Positions 1 through 6,552 of a stretch of DNA of 13,519 nucleotides are shown piece after piece. Below the pieces are notes generated by a model that saw nothing but the letters and a program-made list of their open reading frames with translations, had not been told where the DNA came from and made no database searches. Made by a program: the position numbers and the translations under genes. The stretch spans positions 1 to 13,519 of the forward strand of contig JBBWZS010000014.1 in the NCBI GenBank assembly GCA_039649175.1, read 5' to 3'. Origin of the DNA: DATAQC01 sp039649175. GTDB lineage: Bacteria; Actinomycetota; Acidimicrobiia; Acidimicrobiales; AC-14. Within the stretch, counting starts at the first letter, position 1; each line of letters starts with the position of its first letter.

Positions 1-818
1 GCTTTCTCCTTCTTCTTGGGCGTGTCCTTCGTCTTGTCCGGGTCGCCCTTCACCGCGGCCAGGCTGGCTTCGAGGGCGGCCATCAGGTCGACCACCCTGG
101 TGGGCTCCTCGGCGGCGTCCTCGACCACGATCTCCTGGCCCGCGGCCTTCTGCTCGATGAGCTTGAGCACCCGCTCGCGGTACTCGTCGCGATACCGGTC
201 GGGCTCGAAGTCCGTGGACAGCGAGTCGATGAGCTGGCGGGCCATCTTCTCCTCGCGGGGCGAGACGTCGACCTCGTCGCGGGGCAGGTCGAGCTCGTCG
301 TCGGCGACGACCTCGTCGGCGAACAGCATGGTCTCGAGCACCAGGGCGTCGCCCTTGGGGCGGATGGCAGCCAGGTACTGCTTGGTGCGCAGCACCACCC
401 GGGCGATGCCCACCTTGTTGGTCTCCCGCATGGCCTCACGCAGCAGGGCGTAGGCCTTGGTGCCGCCCTTGTCGGGCACCAGGTAGTAGGGCCGCTCGTA
501 GAACACGGGGTCGATCTGGTCGAGGTCGACGAAGTCCTCGATGTCGATGGTCTTGGTGGCCTTGGGGTCGAGGGCGTCGAGCTCGTCGGGGGTGATGGTG
601 ACGTACGTGTCGGGGCCCAGCTCGTAGCCCTTGACGATCTGGTCGAAGGGAACCTCCTCGCCGGTGGCGGCCGACACCCGCTTCTGCTTCACCCGGGCGT
701 TCGACTTGGCGTCGAGCTGGTGGAAGCGCACGTCTTTGGAGGACACTGCGCTGAACAGCTTCACGGGCACGTTCACCAGCCCGAAGCTGATGGCGCCGCT
801 CCAGATGGGTCGTGGCAC
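1..818 (-). CDS. ku: Non-homologous end-joining protein Ku (C-terminus cut by window edge)
   Basis: Bacterial Ku forms a ring-shaped homodimer that threads onto DNA double-strand ends and recruits a LigD-type ligase/polymerase for end joining. The visible 272 residues start PRPIWSGAISFGLVNVPVKL after the initiator, the near-invariant N-terminus of the family. Further family segments follow: VRFHQL, RPYYLVPDKGGTKAYALL, the VGIARVVLRTKQYLA strand, and REEKMARQLIDSL with DRYRDEYRERVLKLIEQK near the end of the Ku core. The protein then becomes lysine-rich (PDKTKDTPKKKEK) and leaves the window, so a basic C-terminal tail, common in actinobacterial Ku, is probably partly missing. The start is GTG at 818, preceded by AAGGAGG about six bases upstream. 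It is divergent from the FKBP gene across an 80-base gap. An ATP-dependent ligase lies at 7051-8133. The family call is firm; only the C-terminus is unknown. Confidence 0.96.
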   Translation of the reverse strand, partial: MPRPIWSGAISFGLVNVPVKLFSAVSSKDVRFHQLDAKSNARVKQKRVSAATGEEVPFDQIVKGYELGPDTYVTITPDELDALDPKATKTIDIEDFVDLDQIDPVFYERPYYLVPDKGGTKAYALLREAMRETNKVGIARVVLRTKQYLAAIRPKGDALVLETMLFADEVVADDELDLPRDEVDVSPREEKMARQLIDSLSTDFEPDRYRDEYRERVLKLIEQKAAGQEIVVEDAAEEPTRVVDLMAALEASLAAVKGDPDKTKDTPKKKEK

Positions 819-840
819 CGGCCACCTCCTTCGACGAACG

Positions 841-846
841 ATCGTA
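841..846 (-). promoter_or_regulatory. Probable -10 box of ku
   Basis: Read on the minus strand, TACGAT (846 to 841) fits the actinobacterial TANNNT -10 pattern. Transcription would begin roughly at 833-836, giving a short leader that carries the AAGGAGG ribosome site before the GTG at 818. No convincing -35 box is visible. Confidence 0.4.
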
Positions 847-886
847 GATGGCCGCCGGGGCGAAGGGGAGCACGGGGGACGACCGG

Positions 887-892
887 TAGCGT
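887..892 (+). promoter_or_regulatory. Leaderless -10 box of the FKBP gene
   Basis: TAGCGT lies exactly six bases before the ATG at 899, and the gene has no Shine-Dalgarno sequence. This is the arrangement expected for a leaderless actinobacterial transcript that starts at or next to the initiation codon. The same layout recurs at two other genes in the window. Confidence 0.5.
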
Positions 893-898
893 GGGCGG

Positions 899-1276
899 AT
901 GGCATCCACCGACAAGCCCGACGTGTCCATCCCCGGGGGGCAACCGCCCGCCGAGCTCAACATCGAGGACCTCACCGTCGGCGACGGCCCCGAGGCCACG
1001 CCCGGCACCCAGGTCGAGGTGCACTACGTGGGGGTGGCATGGTCGAACGGCAAGCAGTTCGACGCCTCCTGGGACCGGGGGTCGACCTTCTCGTTCGGGC
1101 TCGGCGCCGGCCAGGTCATCGCCGGGTGGGACCAGGGGGTGGCCGGTATGTCGGTCGGTGGCCGCCGCCGGCTCACCATCCCTCCCCACCTGGGTTACGG
1201 CAGCCGGGGCGCGGGCGGGGCCATCGGCCCGAACGAGACCCTCGTCTTCGTGGTCGACCTCATCGGCGTGAAGTGA
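899..1276 (+). CDS. FKBP-type peptidyl-prolyl cis-trans isomerase
   Basis: This is a 125-residue single-domain FKBP that catalyses cis-trans isomerisation of Xaa-Pro bonds during protein folding. The whole active-site set of human FKBP12 is present at a nearly constant offset: Y43, F54-D55, F65, V73-I74, W77, Y100 and F117 match Y26, F36-D37, F46, V55-I56, W59, Y82 and F99. The signature VEVHYVGV, the loop QVIAGWDQGVAGM and the closing strand LVFVVDLIGVK are intact. There is no signal peptide or membrane segment, so it is probably cytoplasmic. About 20 polar, proline-rich residues precede the domain. The ATG at 899 is chosen because it follows a leaderless -10 box by six bases. It is divergent from ku and converges on the membrane-protein gene at 1311. 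Activity is likely; the client proteins cannot be inferred. Confidence 0.95.
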   Translation: MASTDKPDVSIPGGQPPAELNIEDLTVGDGPEATPGTQVEVHYVGVAWSNGKQFDASWDRGSTFSFGLGAGQVIAGWDQGVAGMSVGGRRRLTIPPHLGYGSRGAGGAIGPNETLVFVVDLIGVK

Positions 1277-1297
1277 GTTCCGGCGATGCCGCCACCT

Positions 1298-1312
1298 AGG
1301 CCCGCTGGGCTT
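1298..1312. terminator. Possible bidirectional terminator hairpin
   Basis: AGGCCC (1298-1303), loop GCT, GGGCTT (1307-1312) can form a six-pair stem with one G-U pair in the plus-strand reading. It sits in the 34-base gap between the convergent FKBP and membrane-protein genes and touches the stop codon of the latter. There is no T-run, so the call rests mainly on position. Confidence 0.3.
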
Positions 1313-1931
1313 ATCGGATCGCGCCGGCCAGAAGCCCGACCAAGCCGATGAGAGCGCCCAGGGCGATTGCCACCGTCGGGGGGGTGACTCGTCGGGCTGG
1401 CACCGCAGGTGACGGCTCGCCGGGAGCGCCGGCGTAGGCCTGTCCCATCCGGGCCAAGACCCGAGGACCCGGGGTCCTGACCCACACGGTGCTGTCGCCG
1501 AGCGCGATCCGATGCCATCGGTACAGTGCCCAGGAGCGCTGAAGCACCCGGGGGACCGTCGACGGCGACCGGCTGAGGATGGACCGGGGGCGGCCGAGCC
1601 GATCGAGACGGCACTCGACCACGCCGTGGGTCGTGATAGCGAACATCACCCAGCGTGATCCGGTGAGCCGACAGGAGGCGAGACCGAGAATCCCGAAGGC
1701 CGCGAACATCCACCCCAGCCTCAGCCATCCGCCGAGCGGCTGTCCATTGGTGACCCCGACAAGGGGCATGGCGATGCCCGCCAGAAGGAGGGCAAAACTC
1801 GCGTCCCGGAGCGGGGCGTGGTCGGTGACGGCGTCGAAGGTGCCGATGACCTCCTCGCCAGGTTCGAACAGGGCCAACCCCGCCTCGTCGAGGGGCTTCC
1901 GGTACAGCCCGAAGTAGTCGCGGTGCTGCAT
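1311..1931 (-). CDS. Unrecognised membrane protein, three predicted TM segments
   Basis: I do not recognise a named family. From ATG 1931 the product has 206 residues. Two hydrophobic segments lie close together (about residues 43-60 and 70-87). A soluble, arginine-rich stretch follows, including the strand-like WVMFAITTHGVVECRLDRLG, which recalls bacterial PH-like membrane-associated domains. A third hydrophobic segment (about 185-205) ends almost at the C-terminus. The start is uncertain. ATG 1931 has no ribosome site, but codon use is strongly G/C-ending from there on. An in-frame ATG at 2075 has a perfect AGGAGG five bases upstream and would add 48 residues, but that extension is low-complexity with many A/T third positions. 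The gene converges on the FKBP gene. That it is a real gene is likely; the function is unknown. Confidence 0.6.
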   Translation of the reverse strand: MQHRDYFGLYRKPLDEAGLALFEPGEEVIGTFDAVTDHAPLRDASFALLLAGIAMPLVGVTNGQPLGGWLRLGWMFAAFGILGLASCRLTGSRWVMFAITTHGVVECRLDRLGRPRSILSRSPSTVPRVLQRSWALYRWHRIALGDSTVWVRTPGPRVLARMGQAYAGAPGEPSPAVPARRVTPPTVAIALGALIGLVGLLAGAIR

Positions 1932-2216
1932 CAGCGACGACCGCCGAGCCGGGTCAATCCGCGGTGCGCTCAAGGAGCCACCGCCGTGTCTTCCGGGCGG
2001 CCAGAATGCTGACCGCCGAGAGGGTCCTTCCACGCCGGAGCGCCTTGTGAACCTGGGGATCGGGATGGAAGCCATTCGCTCCTCCTGGACCCAAACATGT
2101 GCTCTCCTTCGGTGCTCTCCTGTGGTGTGGTCTCGATCACGCAGCAGGCCTGTAAAAGCGCCGTGGTTTCACCCTCGTAGACGCCCCTGCCCCCAGATGG
2201 ACGCAGTTGGCGGGCC
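1932..2216. other. Stretch without an intact gene
   Basis: Codon signal is poor here in all frames. The stretch may hold the true 5' end of the gene at 1311 (alternative start 2075). It also has a 42-codon minus-strand frame (1970-2098) with a GGAG motif before its ATG, which I do not accept as a gene. An imperfect tandem 13-base repeat based on TGCTCTCCT occurs at 2099-2124. I see no RNA gene or clear promoter. Together with the remnant that follows, this looks like decaying or recombined intergenic DNA. Confidence 0.4.
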
Positions 2217-2345
2217 GTGCATCCATCGGCTCTCGTCGCCGTCAACGTGGCCGACATCTAGTCGGCCGAGGAGCTCTACGCCGACCTGTTCGGTGTCGAT
2301 CCGCACAAGCAGCGTCCCGGGCTATGCCAACCTGAATTCTCCTGC
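2217..2345 (+). pseudogene. Remnant of an ArsI/CadI-type glyoxalase-fold (VOC) protein
   Basis: From 2226 the frame reads SALVAVNVADI, then a TAG stop at 2259-2261, then SAEELYADLFGVDPHKQRPG. Moving one base at the GGG run 2319-2321 continues it as YAN before similarity is lost. This matches, in order, the start of mycobacterial CadI and the ArsI C-As lyases (as I recall them, ALNVDDLEAAITFYSRLF...AEPAK..PGYANF). Those are vicinal-oxygen-chelate proteins found in arsenic and cadmium resistance loci. Only about 40 of some 120-150 residues remain. The stop replaces the usual D/E codon after the NVADL motif, and a one-base insertion breaks the PGYAN motif. GTG 2217 is the nearest possible old start. 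No ars genes accompany it. It converges on the PAP2 gene about 20 bases away. The match is short but highly patterned. Confidence 0.7.
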
Positions 2346-2364
2346 GAACTACTGATTCAGGACA

Positions 2365-3036
2365 CTAGGAGGCGGTCGGGTTGGGGCCGGGAATGGCGGC
2401 GGCCAGGGCCACGACCACGGCGGCGCCGAAGGCGATCCCGCCGACCACGTCGGTGGGGTAGTGCCAGCCGAGGCGCACCACGCCGGCGCCGGTGGCCAGG
2501 GGCAGCAGGGCGACCACCGGGGACCAGTGCAGGGCCCGGCGCCAGCCGTACCAGCGGTTGAGCAGCACCAGTACCAGCGAGGCGGCCACCGCCGCGGTGG
2601 TGGCGTGCCCGGACGGGAAGGCGAGGCCGGCACCGTGGTAGCGACCGATGAGGGGCTTGGCCACGACGTCGACGAGCACGATGGCCAGGGCCGGGGCGGC
2701 CAGGCTCACCGCCGCCGCCCAGGTGTCGCGCCGTCGCCAGGCCAGCACCGCCATGAAGAGGGCCACGGCCACGGAGACGGCGATGGTGCCCCGGGCGACG
2801 ACGGGTACGGCGAGGACGCGGGGCGGGGCACCCCCGAAATCGATGGTCAGCTGGCGGGGGGCGCGGATGGAATCGACGATGCCCGAGCCGATCCGGTCGA
2901 CCCCGATCGGGAACCCCGTGCCGTGGACCCGCAGGGCGAGGATGACGACCATGGCGAACAGTCCGGCGGAGACGACCGACAGCTCCCCCCGGCGGAGCCG
3001 GTCGACCGGTTGAGGGCCGCGCCCGGGGCCTTGCAT
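2365..3036 (-). CDS. PAP2-family membrane phosphatase
   Basis: This 223-residue integral membrane protein belongs to the phosphatidic acid phosphatase type 2 superfamily, which dephosphorylates lipid phosphates or polyprenyl diphosphates at the membrane. The three catalytic motifs are visible: the lysine/arginine motif KPLIGRYHG, the PSGHATTA motif, and RLGWHYPTDVVGG with the catalytic His and Asp. Hydrophobic segments fill the region from about residue 18 to the C-terminus, giving perhaps five or six membrane helices. About 60 residues between the first and second helix would form an outer loop. The ATG at 3036 is preceded by a leaderless -10 box, which decides the start. It is divergent from the Cys/His-rich protein gene. 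The natural substrate (lipid phosphate or undecaprenyl diphosphate) cannot be told from sequence. Confidence 0.9.
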   Translation of the reverse strand: MQGPGRGPQPVDRLRRGELSVVSAGLFAMVVILALRVHGTGFPIGVDRIGSGIVDSIRAPRQLTIDFGGAPPRVLAVPVVARGTIAVSVAVALFMAVLAWRRRDTWAAAVSLAAPALAIVLVDVVAKPLIGRYHGAGLAFPSGHATTAAVAASLVLVLLNRWYGWRRALHWSPVVALLPLATGAGVVRLGWHYPTDVVGGIAFGAAVVVALAAAIPGPNPTAS

Positions 3037-3042
3037 GACCCA

Positions 3043-3048
3043 AGCCTA
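3043..3048 (-). promoter_or_regulatory. Leaderless -10 box of the PAP2 gene
   Basis: On the minus strand TAGGCT (3048 to 3043) lies six bases before the ATG at 3036, and no ribosome site is present. It is half of a 57-base divergent promoter region shared with the gene starting at 3094. Confidence 0.5.
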
Positions 3049-3080
3049 GGTTCCCGTCGGAACGCTTCGGCCGCGCCCGC

Positions 3081-3086
3081 TACGTT
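3081..3086 (+). promoter_or_regulatory. Leaderless -10 box of the 3094-4663 operon
   Basis: TACGTT is followed by seven bases and then ATG at 3094, with no Shine-Dalgarno sequence. It probably drives the three-gene operon of the Cys/His-rich protein, the PPOX-fold protein and the LLM oxidoreductase. Confidence 0.5.
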
Positions 3087-3093
3087 GGCGACG

Positions 3094-3339
3094 ATGACGT
3101 CAGCGGAGGCGGTCACCAACGCGTTTGCCTGGTTCGAGGTCAACAGCGGGTGGGCCCCGCCCGATCCCGAGACCCTGGAGGACTGGTTGGGCGACGGAGT
3201 GTGCCGCTGCCCGGACGAGTGCCTGGTGGAGCCCAACGGGTGGTGCGAGCACGGCCTGGCCAGTTGGTCGCTCATCCTCATCGCCGTGGAGGAGGCCGAG
3301 GGATCGGCCGTTCCCCGACCCGACCAAGGGAGAACCTGA
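3094..3339 (+). CDS. Small Cys/His-rich protein, putative zinc site
   Basis: This is an 81-residue soluble protein with no family name I can give. Its centre reads GVCRCPDECLVEPNGWCEHGLASW, shown here in two parts: C37-x-C39-x3-C43, then C51-x-H53. Five potential metal ligands within 17 residues suggest a single zinc (or other metal) site. The N-terminal half contains aromatic residues (W13, F14, W20, W31). After the site comes a short hydrophobic helix-like stretch (SLILIAVEEAE) and a polar tail. The start is ATG 3094 behind a leaderless promoter. Its TGA (3337-3339) overlaps the next gene's ATG by one base, so the two are translationally coupled. Linkage to two F420/flavin-type proteins suggests a role in the same redox process, but that is inference. 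The gene call is well supported; the metal site is a prediction. Confidence 0.82.
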   Translation: MTSAEAVTNAFAWFEVNSGWAPPDPETLEDWLGDGVCRCPDECLVEPNGWCEHGLASWSLILIAVEEAEGSAVPRPDQGRT

Positions 3340-3764
3340 TGGCCACCCTCGATGCCGACGTCCGCACCGCCCTCACCGCGGGCCGTCTCGGCCATCTCGT
3401 CACCGTCAACCCCGACGGCACGCCACAGATCTCCCTGGTCTGGATCGGCATCGAGGGCGACGAGATCGTCGTCGGCCACCTCGGCCAGGGTCAGAAGATC
3501 CGCAACATCGAGCGCGATCCCCGGGTCGCGCTGTCGGTGGAGGTCGAGGGCCGCAACGAGATGGGCCTCGACCACTACCTGCTCGTGCACGGCACGGCGC
3601 GCCTCACCGAGGGGGGCGCGGCCGACCTGCTCCAACGACTGGCCGAGGTCTACCTGGGCCCCGGCGTGAAGTTCCCGCCCTTCGACAACCCGCCGCCCGG
3701 GCGGGTGGTCCGCATCACCGCCGACCGTGTCGGCGGGGTCGGGCCCTGGGCGGCCACCGCCTGA
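3339..3764 (+). CDS. PPOX-class F420/flavin-dependent protein
   Basis: This 141-residue protein has the split beta-barrel fold of pyridoxamine 5'-phosphate oxidase-like proteins, in the actinobacterial branch (Rv1155-like) that often binds cofactor F420 rather than FMN. Supporting segments in order: LTAGRLGHLVTVNPDGTPQISLVWIGIEG in the first strands, DEIVVGHLGQGQKIRNIERDPRVALSVE around the cofactor phosphate site, and HYLLVHGTARLTEGGAADLLQRLAEVYLGPG before the last strand VVRITADRVGG. The length is normal for the family. The ATG at 3339 shares its A with the stop of the upstream gene, and GGGAG precedes it. The LLM oxidoreductase follows after 14 bases. Which cofactor is used and what is reduced are not visible, so treat F420 as likely but unproven. 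Confidence 0.9.
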   Translation: MATLDADVRTALTAGRLGHLVTVNPDGTPQISLVWIGIEGDEIVVGHLGQGQKIRNIERDPRVALSVEVEGRNEMGLDHYLLVHGTARLTEGGAADLLQRLAEVYLGPGVKFPPFDNPPPGRVVRITADRVGGVGPWAATA

Positions 3765-3778
3765 GCCCGAGGAGCCCC

Positions 3779-4663
3779 ATGCGCGTCGACATCCACCTGA
3801 TGAACTTCGCCTGGCCCGACCAGCCGGCATCCATCGCCGCCACCGTCGCCGCCACCGCCAGGGCGGCCGAGGAGGCGGGTGTGTCGTCGTTCTCGCTCAT
3901 GGACCACTGGTTCCAGATGGAGAACTTCAGCCGTGCCGAGGACCCCATGCTCGAGGGCTACACGTCGCTCGGGTTCATCGCCGGCCACACCGAGGCCATG
4001 ACGCTGGGGCTGATCGTCACCGGCGTCACCTACCGCCACCCCGGCCTCCTGGCCAAGATCGTGACCACCCTCGACGTGCTGTCCGGCGGCCGGGCCCAGC
4101 TCGGCATCGGCGCCGCCTGGTACGAGCGGGAGCACGCCGCCCTGGGGGTGCCGTTCCCTCCCGTCTCCGAGCGGTTCGAGCGGTTGGAGGAGACCCTGCA
4201 GATCTGCCTGCAGATGTGGAGCGACGACAACGGTCCCTTCGAGGGCCGCCACTACCGCCTGGCCGAGACGCTGTGCTCGCCCCGCCCGCTGAGCTCCCCC
4301 CACCCGCCGATCCTCATCGGCGGCGGCGGCGAGCGGAAGACGTTGCGGCTGGTGGCCCGCTACGCGGATGCCTGCAACCTGTTCGCCGCCGATGTCGACG
4401 TCGTGGCCCACAAGCTCGACGTCCTGCGGGGCCACTGCGAGGCCGAGCAGCGCGACTACGCCGACATCACCAAGACCATCATGGCCGTGGGCAACCCCCT
4501 CGACGACCCCGATGACTTCGTGACCCGGATGGCCGGGTACGCCCGCCTGGGCGTCGATACCGTGGCGGTGATGCCCGCCGGCGACCCCGTCGAGTTCGTG
4601 ACCGAGCTGGGCCGCCGGGTCATCCCCCGCCTCGACGACCTCGAGGCGTCGGCGTCGGCCTGA
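3779..4663 (+). CDS. LLM-class (luciferase-like) F420-dependent oxidoreductase
   Basis: This 294-residue TIM-barrel protein belongs to the bacterial luciferase superfamily. Its actinobacterial members mostly transfer hydride to or from F420, and some use FMN. Typical features in order: the N-terminal strand VDIHLMNF, VSSFSLMDHWFQM, the TLGLIVTGVTYRHPGLLAKIV segment followed by TLDVLSGGRAQLGIGAAWYEREHAALG, the ERLEETLQICLQMW helix, and HPPILIGGGGERKTLRLVARYADACN, the family's hallmark phosphate-binding loop. The C-terminal half (GVDTVAVMPAGDPVEFV) completes the barrel. GAGGAG lies about five bases before ATG 3779. It is third in an operon after the Cys/His-rich protein and the PPOX-fold protein. 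A 24-base gap separates it from the convergent SDR gene. The substrate is unknown. Confidence 0.92.
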   Translation: MRVDIHLMNFAWPDQPASIAATVAATARAAEEAGVSSFSLMDHWFQMENFSRAEDPMLEGYTSLGFIAGHTEAMTLGLIVTGVTYRHPGLLAKIVTTLDVLSGGRAQLGIGAAWYEREHAALGVPFPPVSERFERLEETLQICLQMWSDDNGPFEGRHYRLAETLCSPRPLSSPHPPILIGGGGERKTLRLVARYADACNLFAADVDVVAHKLDVLRGHCEAEQRDYADITKTIMAVGNPLDDPDDFVTRMAGYARLGVDTVAVMPAGDPVEFVTELGRRVIPRLDDLEASASA

Positions 4664-4687
4664 CGAGCCTCGTCGTCCGGTGTTCTC

Positions 4688-5566
4688 TCACGGTTCCCAG
4701 CCCAGGTCGTCGCGGGCGTGGCGTCCCCAGTCGGGTTGGGTGCCGTCCACATCGGTGAACCCGTAGTCCCCGTAGAGCTCCCAGGTGGCGGTGGCGGTGC
4801 CGGTGCGGGCCATCTTGTCGGGGTCGGCGGCCAGCGCCGCCACCGCCCGACCGAGGTAGCGAGGCGTCTCGGAGAAGGCGAAGTGCGGGTCCTTGGCGAT
4901 GCCGTCTCGCCAGGTGGCCTCGGTGACGCCGAACAGGTCGAGCATGGCCTCCGAGCGCAGGAAGCCCGGGCTCACCGCCACCGCGGCGATCCCGTGGCTT
5001 CGTAGCTCCTCACCCTGGGCCAGGGCCAGGCGGATGGCCGACGCCTTGGCCAGGTCGTAGAACAGCGAGCCGCGGTAGCGGGTGCCCACCCCGTCGGTGA
5101 CCTCCACGACCAGCCCTCCGGGCTTTCCGATCATGAGTGGGACGGCGTGCCAGCTCGTCACCAGATGGGTCTCGACGGCGCCGCGCAGCAGGGCGATGCC
5201 GTTGGCCAGGTCGTGGTCCCAGAAGGCCACGCCCCATTCGGCCAGAGGGTCGCCGCCCCAGATGTCGTTGACCAGGATGTCGAGGCTGCCCTGCTCGGCC
5301 GCGATCCGGTCGGTCAGGAGACGCACCTCCTCGGGGCGGGAGTGGTCGACCCGCACGGCGATGCCGGTGCCCCCGGCGGCGTCGACCAGCCGGGCCGTCT
5401 CCTCGATGGTCTCGGGCCGACCCATGGGCGAGGCCGAGGCCTCCGTGGTGCGGCCGGTGACATAGACCGTGGCCCCGGCGGCACCCAGCTCGACGGCGAT
5501 GCCGCGCCCCGCACCGCGGGTGCCGCCGGCGACGAGCGCCACCCGTGTCGACAGAGGCCCGTCCAT
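4688..5566 (-). CDS. SDR-family oxidoreductase with altered active site
   Basis: This is a 292-residue short-chain dehydrogenase/reductase with a Rossmann fold. The nucleotide-binding glycine motif GGTRGAGRGIA covers residues 14-24. R39 and T40 after the second strand suggest NADP(H). The YxxxK motif is Y170-DLA-K174. The usual NNAG motif is VNDIWGG (around N100). Where a catalytic serine is expected on strand 5, the sequence is VVEVTDGVGTRYRGS, with T157-D158 rather than the ISS motif. I recall this pattern in a conserved bacterial subgroup related to DHRS1, so the change may be family-wide rather than damage. ATG 5566 starts one base after the stop of the upstream quinone oxidoreductase gene, so the two form an operon. 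The substrate is unknown. Confidence 0.9.
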   Translation of the reverse strand: MDGPLSTRVALVAGGTRGAGRGIAVELGAAGATVYVTGRTTEASASPMGRPETIEETARLVDAAGGTGIAVRVDHSRPEEVRLLTDRIAAEQGSLDILVNDIWGGDPLAEWGVAFWDHDLANGIALLRGAVETHLVTSWHAVPLMIGKPGGLVVEVTDGVGTRYRGSLFYDLAKASAIRLALAQGEELRSHGIAAVAVSPGFLRSEAMLDLFGVTEATWRDGIAKDPHFAFSETPRYLGRAVAALAADPDKMARTGTATATWELYGDYGFTDVDGTQPDWGRHARDDLGWEP

Positions 5567-5567
5567 G

Positions 5568-6503
5568 TCAGGTGGTGAGCACGATCTTGCCGAGCTTGGC
5601 ACCGGCGGCGAAGCGCTCGTAGGCCTCCTCGGCGCAGGCGAGGGGGAAGGTGGCGGCGACGAGGGGGCGGCAGCGGCCGTCGAAGAGGGGCAGCACGTGT
5701 GACTCCATGGCTCGTGCCGCCCGGGCCTTGTCCTCCAAGGGTCGGGACCGCAGGGTGGAGCCGAGGATCCGCCCCCGGCGGGACAGCAGGCCGGCGAGGT
5801 CGAGCTCGCCCTTCGACCCCCCGCCCATGCCGATGACGGCGATGCGCCCGCCGACGGCCAGGGCATCCACGTCGTCGCCCAGGTTCGGAGCGCCGATCAG
5901 CTCCAGGATGACGTCGTAGGGACCGTGGTCGGCCATTGCCCCGGGGTCGACCACCGACGCGCCCAACTGGGCCACCCCGGCCCGCATGTCCGGGTTGCGC
6001 ACCGTCGCCGTCACCCGGGCGCCGGCGGCCACCGCCAGTTGGACGGCGGCGGTGCCCACCCCGCCGGCGGCCGCCGAGATGCATGTCCGCTCGCCCAGGC
6101 CCAGCCCGCACTGGGAGAACAGAGCGTCATGGGCCGTGGTCCAGACCTCGGGCACCGCCCCCGCCTCCTCCCAGCTCATTCCCGCCGGCACGGGCATGGC
6201 CAGGCGCTCGTGCACCACCGCCAGCTCGGCCTGACCGCCGCCACCGACCACCGCCATCACCCGGTCGCCCACCTCGAAGCGCGTCGCACCGGCTCCGAGG
6301 GCGGCCACCTCGCCTGCCAGTTCCAGACCGGGGATGTCGGCCGGGCTCCCCGGGGGCGCCGGGTAGTTGCCGGCGCGCTGCATGAGATCGGCGTTGTTGA
6401 TCCCCGCCGCCCGCACGGCGATGAGCACCTCGCCGGCACCGGGCACCGGGTCGGCGAGATCGGCCACGACGAGACTTCCCGCTCGTATGGTCACTGCCCT
6501 CAC
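5568..6503 (-). CDS. Zinc-free quinone oxidoreductase-like MDR protein
   Basis: This 311-residue medium-chain dehydrogenase/reductase resembles NADPH:quinone oxidoreductases and enoyl reductases. The N-terminal GroES-like domain contains the hallmark VRAAGINNADLMQRAGNYPAPPG, IPGLELAGEV and VGDRVMAVV segments, split here by position (about residues 31-53, 58-66 and 78-86). The Rossmann domain has the AAGGVGTAAVQLA nucleotide loop (146-158). The zinc-ligand cysteines of alcohol dehydrogenases are absent, as in the quinone reductase branch. The tail (EEAYERFAAGAKLGKIVLTT) is standard. The start is GTG 6503 with GGAGG six to seven bases upstream. It is followed after one base by the SDR gene, and divergent from the zinc-ribbon gene at 6564. 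The electron acceptor is not predictable. Confidence 0.92.
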   Translation of the reverse strand: MRAVTIRAGSLVVADLADPVPGAGEVLIAVRAAGINNADLMQRAGNYPAPPGSPADIPGLELAGEVAALGAGATRFEVGDRVMAVVGGGGQAELAVVHERLAMPVPAGMSWEEAGAVPEVWTTAHDALFSQCGLGLGERTCISAAAGGVGTAAVQLAVAAGARVTATVRNPDMRAGVAQLGASVVDPGAMADHGPYDVILELIGAPNLGDDVDALAVGGRIAVIGMGGGSKGELDLAGLLSRRGRILGSTLRSRPLEDKARAARAMESHVLPLFDGRCRPLVAATFPLACAEEAYERFAAGAKLGKIVLTT

Positions 6504-6552
6504 GGCCGGCCTCCTTCACCGCAGCGCTGGATCGGGTCGGTGGAGGTGGGAC

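Noticed and set aside
436..1008. Overlapping minus- and plus-strand frames around the ku/FKBP starts
   Set aside because: They are Arg/Pro-rich shadows typical of GC-rich DNA. The Ku and FKBP frames carry all the conserved motifs.
1970..2098. 42-codon minus-strand frame (MFGSRRSEWL...) with a GGAG motif
   Set aside because: The composition is unremarkable, codon bias is weak, it overlaps the alternative start region of another gene, and no family is recognisable.
2099..2124. Imperfect 13-base tandem repeat (TGCTCTCCT...)
   Set aside because: There are two copies only, imperfect, with no array or spacer pattern. It is not CRISPR and not a recognised iteron.
2461..3339. Long plus-strand open frame (292 codons) across the PAP2 gene
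   Set aside because: The first two thirds are the antisense of PAP2, low-complexity and family-less. Only the in-frame end from ATG 3094 is a real gene.
4662..4674. GACGA-gcc-TCGTC hairpin between the convergent LLM and SDR genes
   Set aside because: It has only five pairs with no T-run, and it overlaps the LLM stop codon. This is too weak to call a terminator.
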